Positions 7,697-15,441 of a stretch of DNA of 64,000 bases are shown here, piece by piece (the first letter of the stretch is position 1; every line of letters begins with the position of its first letter). The notes beneath the pieces are model-generated. The model saw only the letters and a program-made list of their open reading frames with translations, had not been told where the DNA came from and did not search any database. Both the position numbers and the translations under genes were made by a program. Origin of the DNA: JAWHTC01 sp032586155 (GTDB taxonomy: Bacteria > Pseudomonadota > Alphaproteobacteria > Rhodobacterales > Rhodobacteraceae); the NCBI RefSeq assembly GCF_032586155.1, contig NZ_JAWHTC010000001.1, positions 186,001 to 250,000 of the forward strand, read 5' to 3'.

Positions 7697-8852
7697 TGGT
7701 CAACCTTTCACGCGGCAGCGGTTCAATGACTGTTCCTGCGAGTATTTCGAGTGCTTCCCTCTTCTCACCCCGATAGCTCGCACGATCGTAGATCGCGGTG
7801 ATTGAGCTGTCAGAATGTCCAAGGACACGCTCGACAACAAACCGCTGCACACCACTTGACGCCATCAGCGTGGCCGCCGTGCGGCGTACATCGTGCCAGC
7901 GCCAATCCGTCAATTCGGCTTGTGTCGACACTCGGACCTTGAGTTTTGAACCCGGAACGATGGGCTTGTCGCCAGTCGTAGTAAATACGTAGGGACCGAG
8001 ACGTGGTTGAGACGCAATGAGATCAGACAGTGCTCCAGACAATGGAACCTCATGTGATCTGGCGCGATCCGGACGTGTCGCCTTCATTTTTAACGCGGGA
8101 ATGATCCATACATCACCGGCAATCTCGTCCCATCTCATCTGCGCGACATTCGACAACCGTTGGCCGCTCAGCATCAGCGCCTGCAGCCATGGGCCAAATG
8201 GGTAGTGGGTAGATTGTGCAACTTCCCAAAGCTTGATCCATTCTATTTCAGTCAGAACGCGATCGCGCTCAAGAGCAGGCGTGCCAGCCTTAAGACCCAG
8301 CCAGGGATTGACGGGCAGGTACCCCTCACTTGCCGCCCATGACAGCATTGGCCGCAGAACGCGAAGGGCAGACGATGCACGCGTCTGCGACGACGCTGCT
8401 GAAATATGGTCCCGTAGATCTATACCATGATAAATGTTGAGGTCAGTGATCCTGACGCTGCCGATGCGTGGTTCTGCCCAGATGCGCCACACGGACTCGA
8501 CATCCCGAAACGAACGCATCCTCCCACCGACCGCATTCGCGTACCGTGCGAAGAGCTCGCTGACCGTCTTGATGCCCCTGGATGCGCCCGGACTTAGCCG
8601 ATCCGCTTTTATCGTTTCCGCTGCTCTCCGGGCTTCTTTCACTGATAGGTCGGGAAACAGCCCCAAACGTGTACGTGTTCGACGTGGTCGCCCGCTGGCG
8701 GTCTTTCCATTGGGGGTAACAACTTCCCAGACTTTCTGACCTTTGACCCCAACCCTGAGGATCAGCCCACGAACGACATCGTCTCGAACTTCATACGATT
8801 GCTTTCTGGGCTTTAGCTCCGCAGCCTTTCGCTCGTTCAATCTGGTGGTCAT
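7689..8852 (-). CDS. Tyrosine-type integrase (P4-like, genomic island integrase)
   Basis: A 387-residue site-specific recombinase of the P4-like group used by tRNA-targeting islands. The N-terminal arm-binding region (about residues 1-90: LNERKAAELKPRKQSYEVRD, then LILRVG and TRTRLGLFPDLSVKEAR) matches the integrase DNA-binding domain. A core-binding domain follows, then the catalytic domain with Arg in LSGQRLSNVAQMRW, H-x-x-R in WHDVRRTAATLM, His in VLGHSDSSITAIY and the Tyr of that segment. The gene starts 136 bp from a tRNA-Arg 3' fragment at 8988-9032, the expected att position. This supports a tRNA-inserted element extending leftwards. Confidence 0.92.
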   Translation of the reverse strand: MTTRLNERKAAELKPRKQSYEVRDDVVRGLILRVGVKGQKVWEVVTPNGKTASGRPRRTRTRLGLFPDLSVKEARRAAETIKADRLSPGASRGIKTVSELFARYANAVGGRMRSFRDVESVWRIWAEPRIGSVRITDLNIYHGIDLRDHISAASSQTRASSALRVLRPMLSWAASEGYLPVNPWLGLKAGTPALERDRVLTEIEWIKLWEVAQSTHYPFGPWLQALMLSGQRLSNVAQMRWDEIAGDVWIIPALKMKATRPDRARSHEVPLSGALSDLIASQPRLGPYVFTTTGDKPIVPGSKLKVRVSTQAELTDWRWHDVRRTAATLMASSGVQRFVVERVLGHSDSSITAIYDRASYRGEKREALEILAGTVIEPLPRERLTNE

Positions 8853-8987
8853 ATCGATATCTTGTGCGTTTTTTGTGCGTTTTGTGCATTGCCTGTAGGT
8901 TCTTGGAATTTCCTACAGGTGCACAGATACTAGAGATATAAATGAAAAAGAACGTTTATGAAAGAGAGTGAACTTAAGGACGACGTT

Positions 8988-9032
8988 CTTCTAATCAGCA
9001 GGTTGAGGGTTCGAGTCCTTCAGGGATCGCCA
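8988..9032 (+). tRNA. 3' fragment of tRNA-Arg(TCT): candidate attachment-site remnant
   Basis: The 45 nt start in the anticodon loop (CTTCTAA, anticodon TCT at 8990-8992) and run through the 3' anticodon strand TCAGC, the variable loop, a complete T-arm (GAGGG-TTCGAGT-CCTTC), the 3' acceptor strand AGGGATC, discriminator G and encoded CCA. Upstream bases do not pair with TCAGC and no GATCCCT 5' acceptor strand precedes it, so it is only the 3' part of a tRNA. That is what remains at the far end of an element that integrated into a tRNA gene. The complete copy is not in the window. Confidence 0.75.
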
Positions 9033-9236
9033 TATAAATCAAATGGTTAGGTGGAGAAGAGCTTGCGCTGTCTGACCCTTGGGTTGCATGCGGGTTACAA
9101 AACCTGCTGCGAGGCACCTCAACGTTCGGCCTTGAGGCCATGACAAACTGATGTGAGTTAGGCATTCCCCGGTAACATGCAGTGTTCGCCCACATATCGG
9201 GCAAAAATGGCCCTATTCCTTGGGGTGACCTTCCAA
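9033..9236. other. Spacer between tRNA fragment and terminase-like gene
   Basis: About 200 bases with no supported gene. A frame on the minus strand here is antisense to the tRNA fragment and is rejected. Confidence 0.5.
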
Positions 9237-9818
9237 CTATCGTGCGGCCTTCAGGCGTTCCAACCGCTGCCTTAGCTCATCCTCAAGCTCAGCAAGGGAC
9301 TGGTCGTCGTCATTCTTGATCTCGGTCTTGACGGTGAACAGCCCCACAGACTTCCCTAGAAGTTCGGCGGCACGCAGGCGTGAGGCTTCAGTCTTGCCGG
9401 ACCTCATCGTCTCCATAAGGTGCTCAGTCACCTGATGTGCCCGAATACGGGATTGGATGTGCTCGTCCTCTTTCCGGATGGCAACCAGTTCGGCAATCCG
9501 CATGGCTACCTTCTCATTCCGGCTCAGGCGATGGGCTTCGCGCCATACGGAGGATTGAGACATGCCAGACGTGTCATAGGTCTCGCGGTATGCCGCACTG
9601 AAGTTCATGCCCTCAGAGACCCGTAGCGCAAACAATTCCTGCTTTTCCGTCAGCCCGGAGCAGACAGGGGCGGACATTTGACTGGCGGTGAATTCTGCCG
9701 TGCTATCAACTTTCTCGACCATGTCGTTATAGTACGTCAGCAACTCTGACACATAAAGTCGCGATTGTGCCCATACATCAGACACCGGCAAGAACCGGAC
9801 GTTCGCCGCGTTTGGCAT
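9237..9818 (-). CDS. Terminase small subunit-like protein (phage remnant)
   Basis: A 193-residue protein whose middle (about residues 54-108) follows the DNA-binding pattern of phage terminase small subunits: GLTEKQELFALRVSEGMNFS, then AAYRETYDTSGMSQSSVW, then REAHRLSRNEKVAMRIAEL. In this family the N-terminal domain binds pac/cos DNA. The C-terminal half has an acidic, coiled-coil-like tail (LAELEDELRQRLERLKAAR). No large terminase subunit or other packaging gene lies nearby, so it is an isolated phage gene or part of a satellite. The ATG at 9818 has no good ribosome-binding site; a start at 9722 is possible. Confidence 0.6.
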   Translation of the reverse strand: MPNAANVRFLPVSDVWAQSRLYVSELLTYYNDMVEKVDSTAEFTASQMSAPVCSGLTEKQELFALRVSEGMNFSAAYRETYDTSGMSQSSVWREAHRLSRNEKVAMRIAELVAIRKEDEHIQSRIRAHQVTEHLMETMRSGKTEASRLRAAELLGKSVGLFTVKTEIKNDDDQSLAELEDELRQRLERLKAAR

Positions 9819-10158
9819 TAAGGTCAGAAAAGCGGGACATTCCGGGCCTATGCGAGTGCAGCGGATGCAAGTGCAGAAAGTCTGCGAACGACGCTGACGT
9901 ATTTAGAAAAGAGATTTCAGCAATTCAGCACATTTCCCCGATGCGGTCATTCAAACCCGCCGATCCTGGTTCACTAGAGACCACAGATTTCAAAAGATCT
10001 GTTTGAAAGGTCGAGACGGAATCATAGCATGATTTCGCGGTGCCGGTCGCAGCGGAAAAGTGTCATTTATACTCGTTCGGTCATCGCCGCGAGGTGCTCG
10101 GGTTTCAGACTTTTCAGTTCATGAATATGTGCCGCCAGTGCTTCTCTTCCTCGCGTTA
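9819..10158. other. Intergenic region without a supported gene
   Basis: Only short overlapping frames with no family character. It separates the phage-like gene from the decayed gene that follows the catabolic operon. Confidence 0.45.
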
Positions 10159-10490
10159 TCAACAACGGATCCGTTTCACACTCGGGTCAAACAGAGGCTG
10201 GAGCGATGCCGTCGCGACCGCGCGATTGCCCGCTACGATGATCTCTCGATCACCAGCCTCAGCGATGCCCGCTGTGGGCGGCTCGTCAAGCGTGGCGAAA
10301 CCGATGCCGATGACATCCCTGAGGCTATGGCCATGAGCCCGCCCCGCATGCGCCCGCCCTCTTTACTGTTCGGGCAGACGGTCCCAGGGCCATGGTAGTG
10401 TCGACCGGATTGGTGCGCCCTTCCGGCGGGTAGCGGAAAGCTGCCGCCGATGATGGCGACCTGGGCCTGGGCGAGGAATTCTGAAGTCAT
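10159..10490 (-). pseudogene. Decayed gene at the end of the hydantoinase/lyase operon
   Basis: An ATG at 10490 with a GAGGCTCC ribosome-binding site, 54 nt after the flavoprotein stop, begins MTSEFLAQAQVAIIGGS. The sense-like continuation (YPPEGRTNPVDTTMALGPS) is in another frame. A third open piece (HGHSLRDVIGIGFATLDEP, then GIAEAGDREIIVAGNRAVA) ends at the TGA at 10159. Protein-like stretches scattered over frames suggest frameshifts or an internal deletion in what was the last gene of this operon. The family was not recognised; an intact 85-residue frame across the same bases is judged a product of the frameshift. Confidence 0.4.
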
Positions 10491-10543
10491 GTGGAGCCTC
10501 TAGCAATCCTTGCATCAAGCTTGGGTTTGAACAGTTGCATCCG

Positions 10544-11917
10544 TCAAGCGGTGGTGCCGTTTCCTGCAATGCGCCCCAATACAGCAGCGGCGAGCAATCC
10601 GTTGCCGGAGAGATAGCCGCTATCGCCGCTGCCGGACACGCCGCAGGCTGCGCCGCCAGCTGCGTATAGATTGGGGATCGCCCTGCCTTCGCGGGTCATT
10701 ACCCTTGCCGTTCCGTCTACGCGCAAACCGCCCTGGGTATGAAACAACGCCCCTGTGACTCGCACGCCGCAGTAAGGTGGGGTGAGAACGGTCGGCCCGA
10801 AGTAGCGACCAAAACTGTCGGTGCCGTTTGACGGGATGTCATCAACCGTTTTGCGAAGTGTGTCAGCGGGCACGCCAAGAGCACTGGCCAGCTCTTCCGG
10901 TGTTTCGCCCGTCTTGATCGCGCCCTGCGCCTCAGCGCGTTTGAAATCTTCGAATTGCCGCGCGATTGCGGCGATGCGGCCGTCGAAAATGGCGAAAGCC
11001 TCGCCGTTCGGTTGCGACAGCACGGCGCGCGCGGCTTCGGAATAGCCCTGCGCTTCGTTCCAGAAACGCTCGCCTGCGCAATTAACCTGTACGCCGCCTT
11101 CGGTGATCGTCGCCCAAGTGATGAGGATACCGTGCGGGTGTGCCACGTTGCCATGGCCCTGATACGCGCCAAGGTGCTCTGTCGCCGCGCCAATTTGATC
11201 AGCCCAAAGCACAGCCTCGCCGCGGTTGCCATCATGACCGAACCAGAGGCCGCTTTCGATCTCGGGCATATGGCGGGCCACCAACGCGCGGTTGCCGCCA
11301 AAGCCGTTGCACGCAAGAATGAGCCGGGCGCAGCCGATCGTTTCAACCCCACCATCGGGGCGGCGGGCGGCGACGCCATGCACTAAGCCATCGGCGAAAT
11401 AAAGCGTTTCAGCACGACGTTCGCAGATAATGTCGATGCCCGCGCGCTCAGTGGCGCTGCGCACCGCGTCAATGAGTTCCGCGCCCGCGCGCGTGGGAAG
11501 CCCGTGCATGCGGCGGTTAGAGTGGCCGGGATAGTCGAAATCGTCAACGACCGAGAAAGGCAGGCCAAGCGTCTCTGTCAGCCAGTCGATCACGGGGGCC
11601 GCATTCTGTGCCATGAGATCGACAAGCGCTTGATCGTTCTCGTCATGGGCCTTGGCCTGGATATCTGCGGCGAACTGCGCCGGGCTGTCGTCTATGCCAG
11701 CGGCCCGTTGCAGCTGCGTGCCGGCGGCGGGAATCAGCCCGGCAGACAGCGCGGTGGATCCTGACGGAACGGCGTCGGCCTCGATCACCAGAACCTCTTG
11801 CCCCGCTTCGTTGGCTGAAAGAGCGGCGATCAGCCCGCAAGCGCCTGCACCGATGATGAGGGTTTCCACCTCAAGGTCGAAGCTTTCAGGCGGGGCCTTA
11901 ACTGTTGGAGCCGTCAT
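10544..11917 (-). CDS. FAD-dependent oxidoreductase (fumarate-reductase/KstD flavoprotein-like)
   Basis: A 457-residue flavoprotein of the FAD_binding_2 group (fumarate reductase, 3-ketosteroid dehydrogenase relatives), which interconverts C-C and C=C next to a carbonyl or carboxylate. The dinucleotide-binding motif LIIGAGACGLIAALSANEAG is near residue 20, with acidic VIEAD after it, and the C-terminal FAD segment (YAAGGAACGVSGSGDSGYLS, then GNGLLAAAVLGRIAG) closes the protein. ATG 11917 is preferred over a TTG at 11935; the start overlaps the lyase gene by 20 nt. As the last intact gene of the operon it may saturate or desaturate the imide- or diacid-type intermediate. No signal peptide is seen, so it should be cytoplasmic. 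Confidence 0.85.
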   Translation of the reverse strand: MTAPTVKAPPESFDLEVETLIIGAGACGLIAALSANEAGQEVLVIEADAVPSGSTALSAGLIPAAGTQLQRAAGIDDSPAQFAADIQAKAHDENDQALVDLMAQNAAPVIDWLTETLGLPFSVVDDFDYPGHSNRRMHGLPTRAGAELIDAVRSATERAGIDIICERRAETLYFADGLVHGVAARRPDGGVETIGCARLILACNGFGGNRALVARHMPEIESGLWFGHDGNRGEAVLWADQIGAATEHLGAYQGHGNVAHPHGILITWATITEGGVQVNCAGERFWNEAQGYSEAARAVLSQPNGEAFAIFDGRIAAIARQFEDFKRAEAQGAIKTGETPEELASALGVPADTLRKTVDDIPSNGTDSFGRYFGPTVLTPPYCGVRVTGALFHTQGGLRVDGTARVMTREGRAIPNLYAAGGAACGVSGSGDSGYLSGNGLLAAAVLGRIAGNGTTA

Positions 11918-12764
11918 AGCGCGCGCCTTTTTCAAGCATGTCCGCCGTGCCGATCACGCCGTTGAGACCGCCAAAGTCGAACATGCGCTCGGCAAAGGGT
12001 TTGTTGGAACCATGTTTGGCAAGGCTTTGATAATAGTCCTGCGCAGTATGCGCGAGCGCACGCACAATGCCGCCGGGAAAGATCACGATGGAGAAGCCCA
12101 GCCTTTCCAGATCATCCGCGCCGGTGATCGGGGTGGCCCCGCCTTCGACCATATTGGCCAGAAGTGGAACGCGCGCGGAAAAGCGCGCTGCGACCTGTTC
12201 CAGCTGGTCGCGGTTTTGCGGCGCTTCGATGAAAAGCACATCAGCGCCTGCCTCCAGATACGCCTCGGCACGGTCTTCGGCGGCGGCAAAGCCTTCGACG
12301 GCAATCGCATCGGTGCGCGCGATGATGAGTGTCTGCTCGCTGGCGCGTGCATCGGCCATGGCGGCGATCTTGCCAACCATTTCCGAGGCCGGGATGAGCG
12401 ATTTATCAGCCAGATGCCCGCAACGCTTGGGATAGGTCTGGTCTTCCATTTGCAGCGCCGAAGCACCTGCCCGCTCATAAAGCCGCATCGTGCGCTGGGC
12501 GTTGAGCGCGTTGCCAAAGCCCGTGTCCGCATCAATGATCACCGGAAGCGTCGTGCGATCGGCGATGAGCGTCATTGTATCGGCCATCTCCGACGCGGTG
12601 GTGAGGCCAATGTCGGGCCGCCCGAGCCGCGTGTAAGCCACGGCCGCACCGCTTAAGTAAAGCGCTTCAAAGCCAGCCGACTCTGCGAGCGAGGCTGTCA
12701 GCCCGTCAAAAACGCCGGGTGCGACGATAATTTCTTTCTGCTGAAGGCGTGTCTTAAGGCTCAT
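11898..12764 (-). CDS. Isocitrate lyase/PEP mutase-family C-C lyase (2,3-dimethylmalate lyase-like)
   Basis: A 288-residue member of the isocitrate lyase/PEP mutase superfamily, short like methylisocitrate lyase, oxaloacetate decarboxylase and 2,3-dimethylmalate lyase. Visible parts are PGVFDGLTASLAESAGFEAL near the start, Mg-binding VIIDADTGFGNALN near residue 82, and the gate-loop region QMEDQTYPKRCGHLADK with Lys-Arg-Cys-Gly-His, the signature of the lyase branch. IARTDA and FIEAPQ follow. The ATG at 12764 makes an ATGA overlap with the upstream gene. Lyases of this kind split a 2-alkylmalate-type acid to a 2-oxoacid plus carboxylate. With the LeuCD-like pair across the divergent promoter, a dialkylmalate is a plausible substrate; this is inference. 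Confidence 0.85.
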   Translation of the reverse strand: MSLKTRLQQKEIIVAPGVFDGLTASLAESAGFEALYLSGAAVAYTRLGRPDIGLTTASEMADTMTLIADRTTLPVIIDADTGFGNALNAQRTMRLYERAGASALQMEDQTYPKRCGHLADKSLIPASEMVGKIAAMADARASEQTLIIARTDAIAVEGFAAAEDRAEAYLEAGADVLFIEAPQNRDQLEQVAARFSARVPLLANMVEGGATPITGADDLERLGFSIVIFPGGIVRALAHTAQDYYQSLAKHGSNKPFAERMFDFGGLNGVIGTADMLEKGARYDGSNS

Positions 12765-13381
12765 GACACGCCCCCCACCCACGCCAGCGCATCCTCACAG
12801 GTCATCTGGTGTGTCACCGTGCCCAGCGACAGGATCGTGGCCTCATGCACGTCCTGTTTGAAGGCGGCGCAGCCATCGGTCAGCATCACGGTTTCGATGT
12901 TGCGCAGATGTGCATCGCGCAGGGTCGAGGCCACCCCGCCATTGGTGACGATACCACCCACAATCAGATGTTCGATCCCCACCGCGCGCATCAGATATTC
13001 CAACCGGGTCTGGTAAAATGCCGAATAGGCCACCTTTTCGATCACGAAATCGGCAGGTTGAAGCGTATCCACAAGCGTATGCCCAAAGCTGCCCGGCGCG
13101 AAATCGCCCTTACCCAGAAACGGGCGCAGCTGTTTCAGGTGCGGCGCGATCAGCGGCTCACCGTCCTTGTCGGGCACCAGCGTGAACTGCGCCGAGAAAA
13201 AGCGCCCACCCCTGGCCTGTAATGCGCGCGCCAGCGGCGCAATGCGCTTTGGCAGGGCGGCGATGCTATCGGCGCCTTGACCCGCGCGGCCATAGGCGCC
13301 TTCGGGATGCAGAAAATCGTTTTGCAGATCAATCGTCAGGAGCGCGGTGCGCGAAAGATCCCATGTGGCTGGATCGCTCAT
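12761..13381 (-). CDS. Isochorismatase-family hydrolase lacking the usual nucleophilic cysteine
   Basis: A 206-residue isochorismatase-like (cysteine-hydrolase fold) protein; relatives include N-carbamoylsarcosine amidase, maleamate amidase and nicotinamidase. Asp18 (LLTIDLQNDF) and Lys116 (FVIEKVAYSAFYQT) of the usual catalytic triad are present. The position that normally holds the nucleophile in TNxCV is Gly149 in VGGIVTNGGVASTLRDAH. True isochorismatases also lack this Cys, so the protein may be a non-amidase hydrolase or use another residue. It lies in the operon after hyuA by an ATGA overlap, where an amidase that opens the half-amide product would be expected. Both readings remain open. 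Confidence 0.88.
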   Translation of the reverse strand: MSDPATWDLSRTALLTIDLQNDFLHPEGAYGRAGQGADSIAALPKRIAPLARALQARGGRFFSAQFTLVPDKDGEPLIAPHLKQLRPFLGKGDFAPGSFGHTLVDTLQPADFVIEKVAYSAFYQTRLEYLMRAVGIEHLIVGGIVTNGGVASTLRDAHLRNIETVMLTDGCAAFKQDVHEATILSLGTVTHQMTCEDALAWVGGVS

Positions 13382-15441
13382 GATGTCTCCTCCAAAGGTT
13401 CAATGATGGTGTTGCCAAAACTATCGACGCGGCCTTGCAGATCGGGTTCGATCAAAACCGTCGTGTCGGGCTGGGTCAGGATCGCAGGCCCCTTGATCAC
13501 CGTTCCAACCGGCAGGGACAGGCGGTCATAAATGGCCGTGTCATGCCAGCTGTCGGCGAAATGCACCTGCCTGTGGGCAATAGGTTGTGTCGACCCATCG
13601 CCCGAAGGCGCCAGCGTGCCAAGGTCGAATTTGGGTCGCTTGCCCGTTACGGCGCTGCGCAGATTGAGAATGCGCCGCACGCCGTTTTGCAAAAGCCTGC
13701 CAAATGTCGCGCTATAGGCCGCGTCAAACGCCGTTTCGATCTCTGCGCGCGTGGGCGCGGTGACTTTGCCGCCTTCGGCGCGCACGGTAAGGGGAACCGA
13801 AACCGTATGTGTCTGCCCGATGTAGGCCATGTCCAGTTCAAAGCTCAGTTCGCGCGCCTCAAACGTCGTGCGCGCCGCATCCAGAAGCGCCATACCCTGA
13901 TCGGCGTGATCCTGCATGAACTCGGCAAGCGCATACTCATCCAGCGTATCCACCAGCGAATTGATCGTTTGTACGAAATCCTGCCGCATATCGGCGATGA
14001 CACAGCCCATGGCCGAGGTAACGCCGGGATAACGCGGCACGATGGCGCGCGCGATGCCCACCTCGGCCAGCATGGCGCCGGAATGCAGCGCGCCGCCGCC
14101 ACCAAAGGGCATGAAGGCAAAGCGTTTCGGATCAAAGCCGCGTTCGATACTGACAAGGCGGATCGCGCCCGCCATGCGGCTGTTGGCGACCTTCAGGATG
14201 GCCTCGGCGGCCTCGATGGTCGACAGGCCCAGCGGTGCGCCGACATGTTCGTCAATCGCACGTCCTGCTGCCTCGACATCCAGCCTCTCCAGCTTGCCAC
14301 CGATGGGGTTGTCCGGGTCGATCCGCCCCAGCACCACGTTGGCATCCGTCACCGTCGGGCGCGTGTTGCCAAGCCCATAAGCCACGGGGCCCGGGTTGCT
14401 GCCCGCGCTTTCGGGGCCTATATTGAGCAATCCGCCCTTGTCGACCCAGGCAATAGACCCGCCGCCCGCGCCGATCGTCGTGATTTCGATCATCGGGTTA
14501 CGCACGACCATGCCGAAATCAATCGAAGTCTGCGGCGACAGCATCGACTGGCCCTCGGCAATCAGCGACACATCAAAGCTGGTCCCGCCCATGTCGCCGG
14601 TGATGATGTTCTCAAACCCCGCCGACTGCGCGATGTAGCCCGCGGCAATCACCCCCGCTGCCGGTCCCGACAGCGCGGTGCGCACCGGCAGACGACAGGC
14701 CGTATCCACCGCCATCACACCGCCATTCGACTGCACGATCATGAATTCGCCGTAGAACCCGCCCGCCTTCAGCGCGTTTTCAAGCCGCCCCAGATAGCCC
14801 GACACTTCGGGTTGCAGATAGGCGTTCAGCGCGGTGGTCGAGAACCGTTCAAATTCACGGATCTCGGGCAGGATCTCGGACGACGCCGAGACATGCTCAT
14901 TATACCAGACCTCGCGAAGCGCGGCGACGGCTGCGTCTTCGTTGGCGGTGCTGGCGTAAGAATTGGCGAACAGGATCGCGGCGGCCTTACACCCCTGCGC
15001 CTGCAACTGCTTTGCAGCGGCGCGCACAGCGTCCAGATCAACCGGGGTGCGCACCGTGCCATCGGCCAGCGTGCGCTCGGGCACTTCCAGACGGTTGCGC
15101 CGGTCCACAACCGGTTCGAAATCCCCGCGCAGACCCCATGTGCGAGGCCGGTCGCGGCGCCGCATCTCCAGAACGTCGCGCAAGCCTTCGGTGCAGATCA
15201 CACCGATCTTTGCGCCCTTGCGTTCCAACAGCGCGTTGGTGCCTGCTGTCGTGCCATGCACCACAACGGCAATCTCCGAGAGGTCCTGAACCTCGCGGCC
15301 GATCCCATCAAGAAAGCCACCCGACTGGTCGGGCCGCGTTGTGGGAACCTTGGCAACCGACGCAGTACCTTCGGCCTCGTTCAGAACGAAAACATCGGTA
15401 AACGTGCCGCCAACATCGACACCGATCATACGGCTGCTCAT
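13378..15441 (-). CDS. hyuA: Hydantoinase/oxoprolinase family protein, subunit A (ATPase subunit)
   Basis: A 687-residue HyuA subunit, the actin-like ATPase half of ATP-dependent N-methylhydantoinase / 5-oxoprolinase / acetophenone carboxylase-type enzymes. The phosphate-1 motif is at the very start (MIGVDVGGTFTDVFVLN), followed by VVHGTTAGTNALLERKGAKI, the SGPAAGVIAAGYIAQ region, and DMGGTSFDVSLI near residue 280. The start at 15441 forms an ATGA overlap with hyuB; the frame runs a few codons further upstream inside hyuB. With HyuB it should open a cyclic amide or imide using ATP in the cytoplasm. Which ring is not determined by sequence alone. Confidence 0.92.
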   Translation of the reverse strand: MSSRMIGVDVGGTFTDVFVLNEAEGTASVAKVPTTRPDQSGGFLDGIGREVQDLSEIAVVVHGTTAGTNALLERKGAKIGVICTEGLRDVLEMRRRDRPRTWGLRGDFEPVVDRRNRLEVPERTLADGTVRTPVDLDAVRAAAKQLQAQGCKAAAILFANSYASTANEDAAVAALREVWYNEHVSASSEILPEIREFERFSTTALNAYLQPEVSGYLGRLENALKAGGFYGEFMIVQSNGGVMAVDTACRLPVRTALSGPAAGVIAAGYIAQSAGFENIITGDMGGTSFDVSLIAEGQSMLSPQTSIDFGMVVRNPMIEITTIGAGGGSIAWVDKGGLLNIGPESAGSNPGPVAYGLGNTRPTVTDANVVLGRIDPDNPIGGKLERLDVEAAGRAIDEHVGAPLGLSTIEAAEAILKVANSRMAGAIRLVSIERGFDPKRFAFMPFGGGGALHSGAMLAEVGIARAIVPRYPGVTSAMGCVIADMRQDFVQTINSLVDTLDEYALAEFMQDHADQGMALLDAARTTFEARELSFELDMAYIGQTHTVSVPLTVRAEGGKVTAPTRAEIETAFDAAYSATFGRLLQNGVRRILNLRSAVTGKRPKFDLGTLAPSGDGSTQPIAHRQVHFADSWHDTAIYDRLSLPVGTVIKGPAILTQPDTTVLIEPDLQGRVDSFGNTIIEPLEETS

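Noticed and set aside
8995..9204. Minus-strand 69-aa frame ending IPEGLEPSTC
   Set aside because: It is antisense to the tRNA-Arg fragment; this ending is the familiar false protein produced by reading tRNA 3' ends backwards.
10040..10398. Plus-strand frames of about 100 aa
   Set aside because: They oppose the decayed minus-strand gene and show no protein family character.
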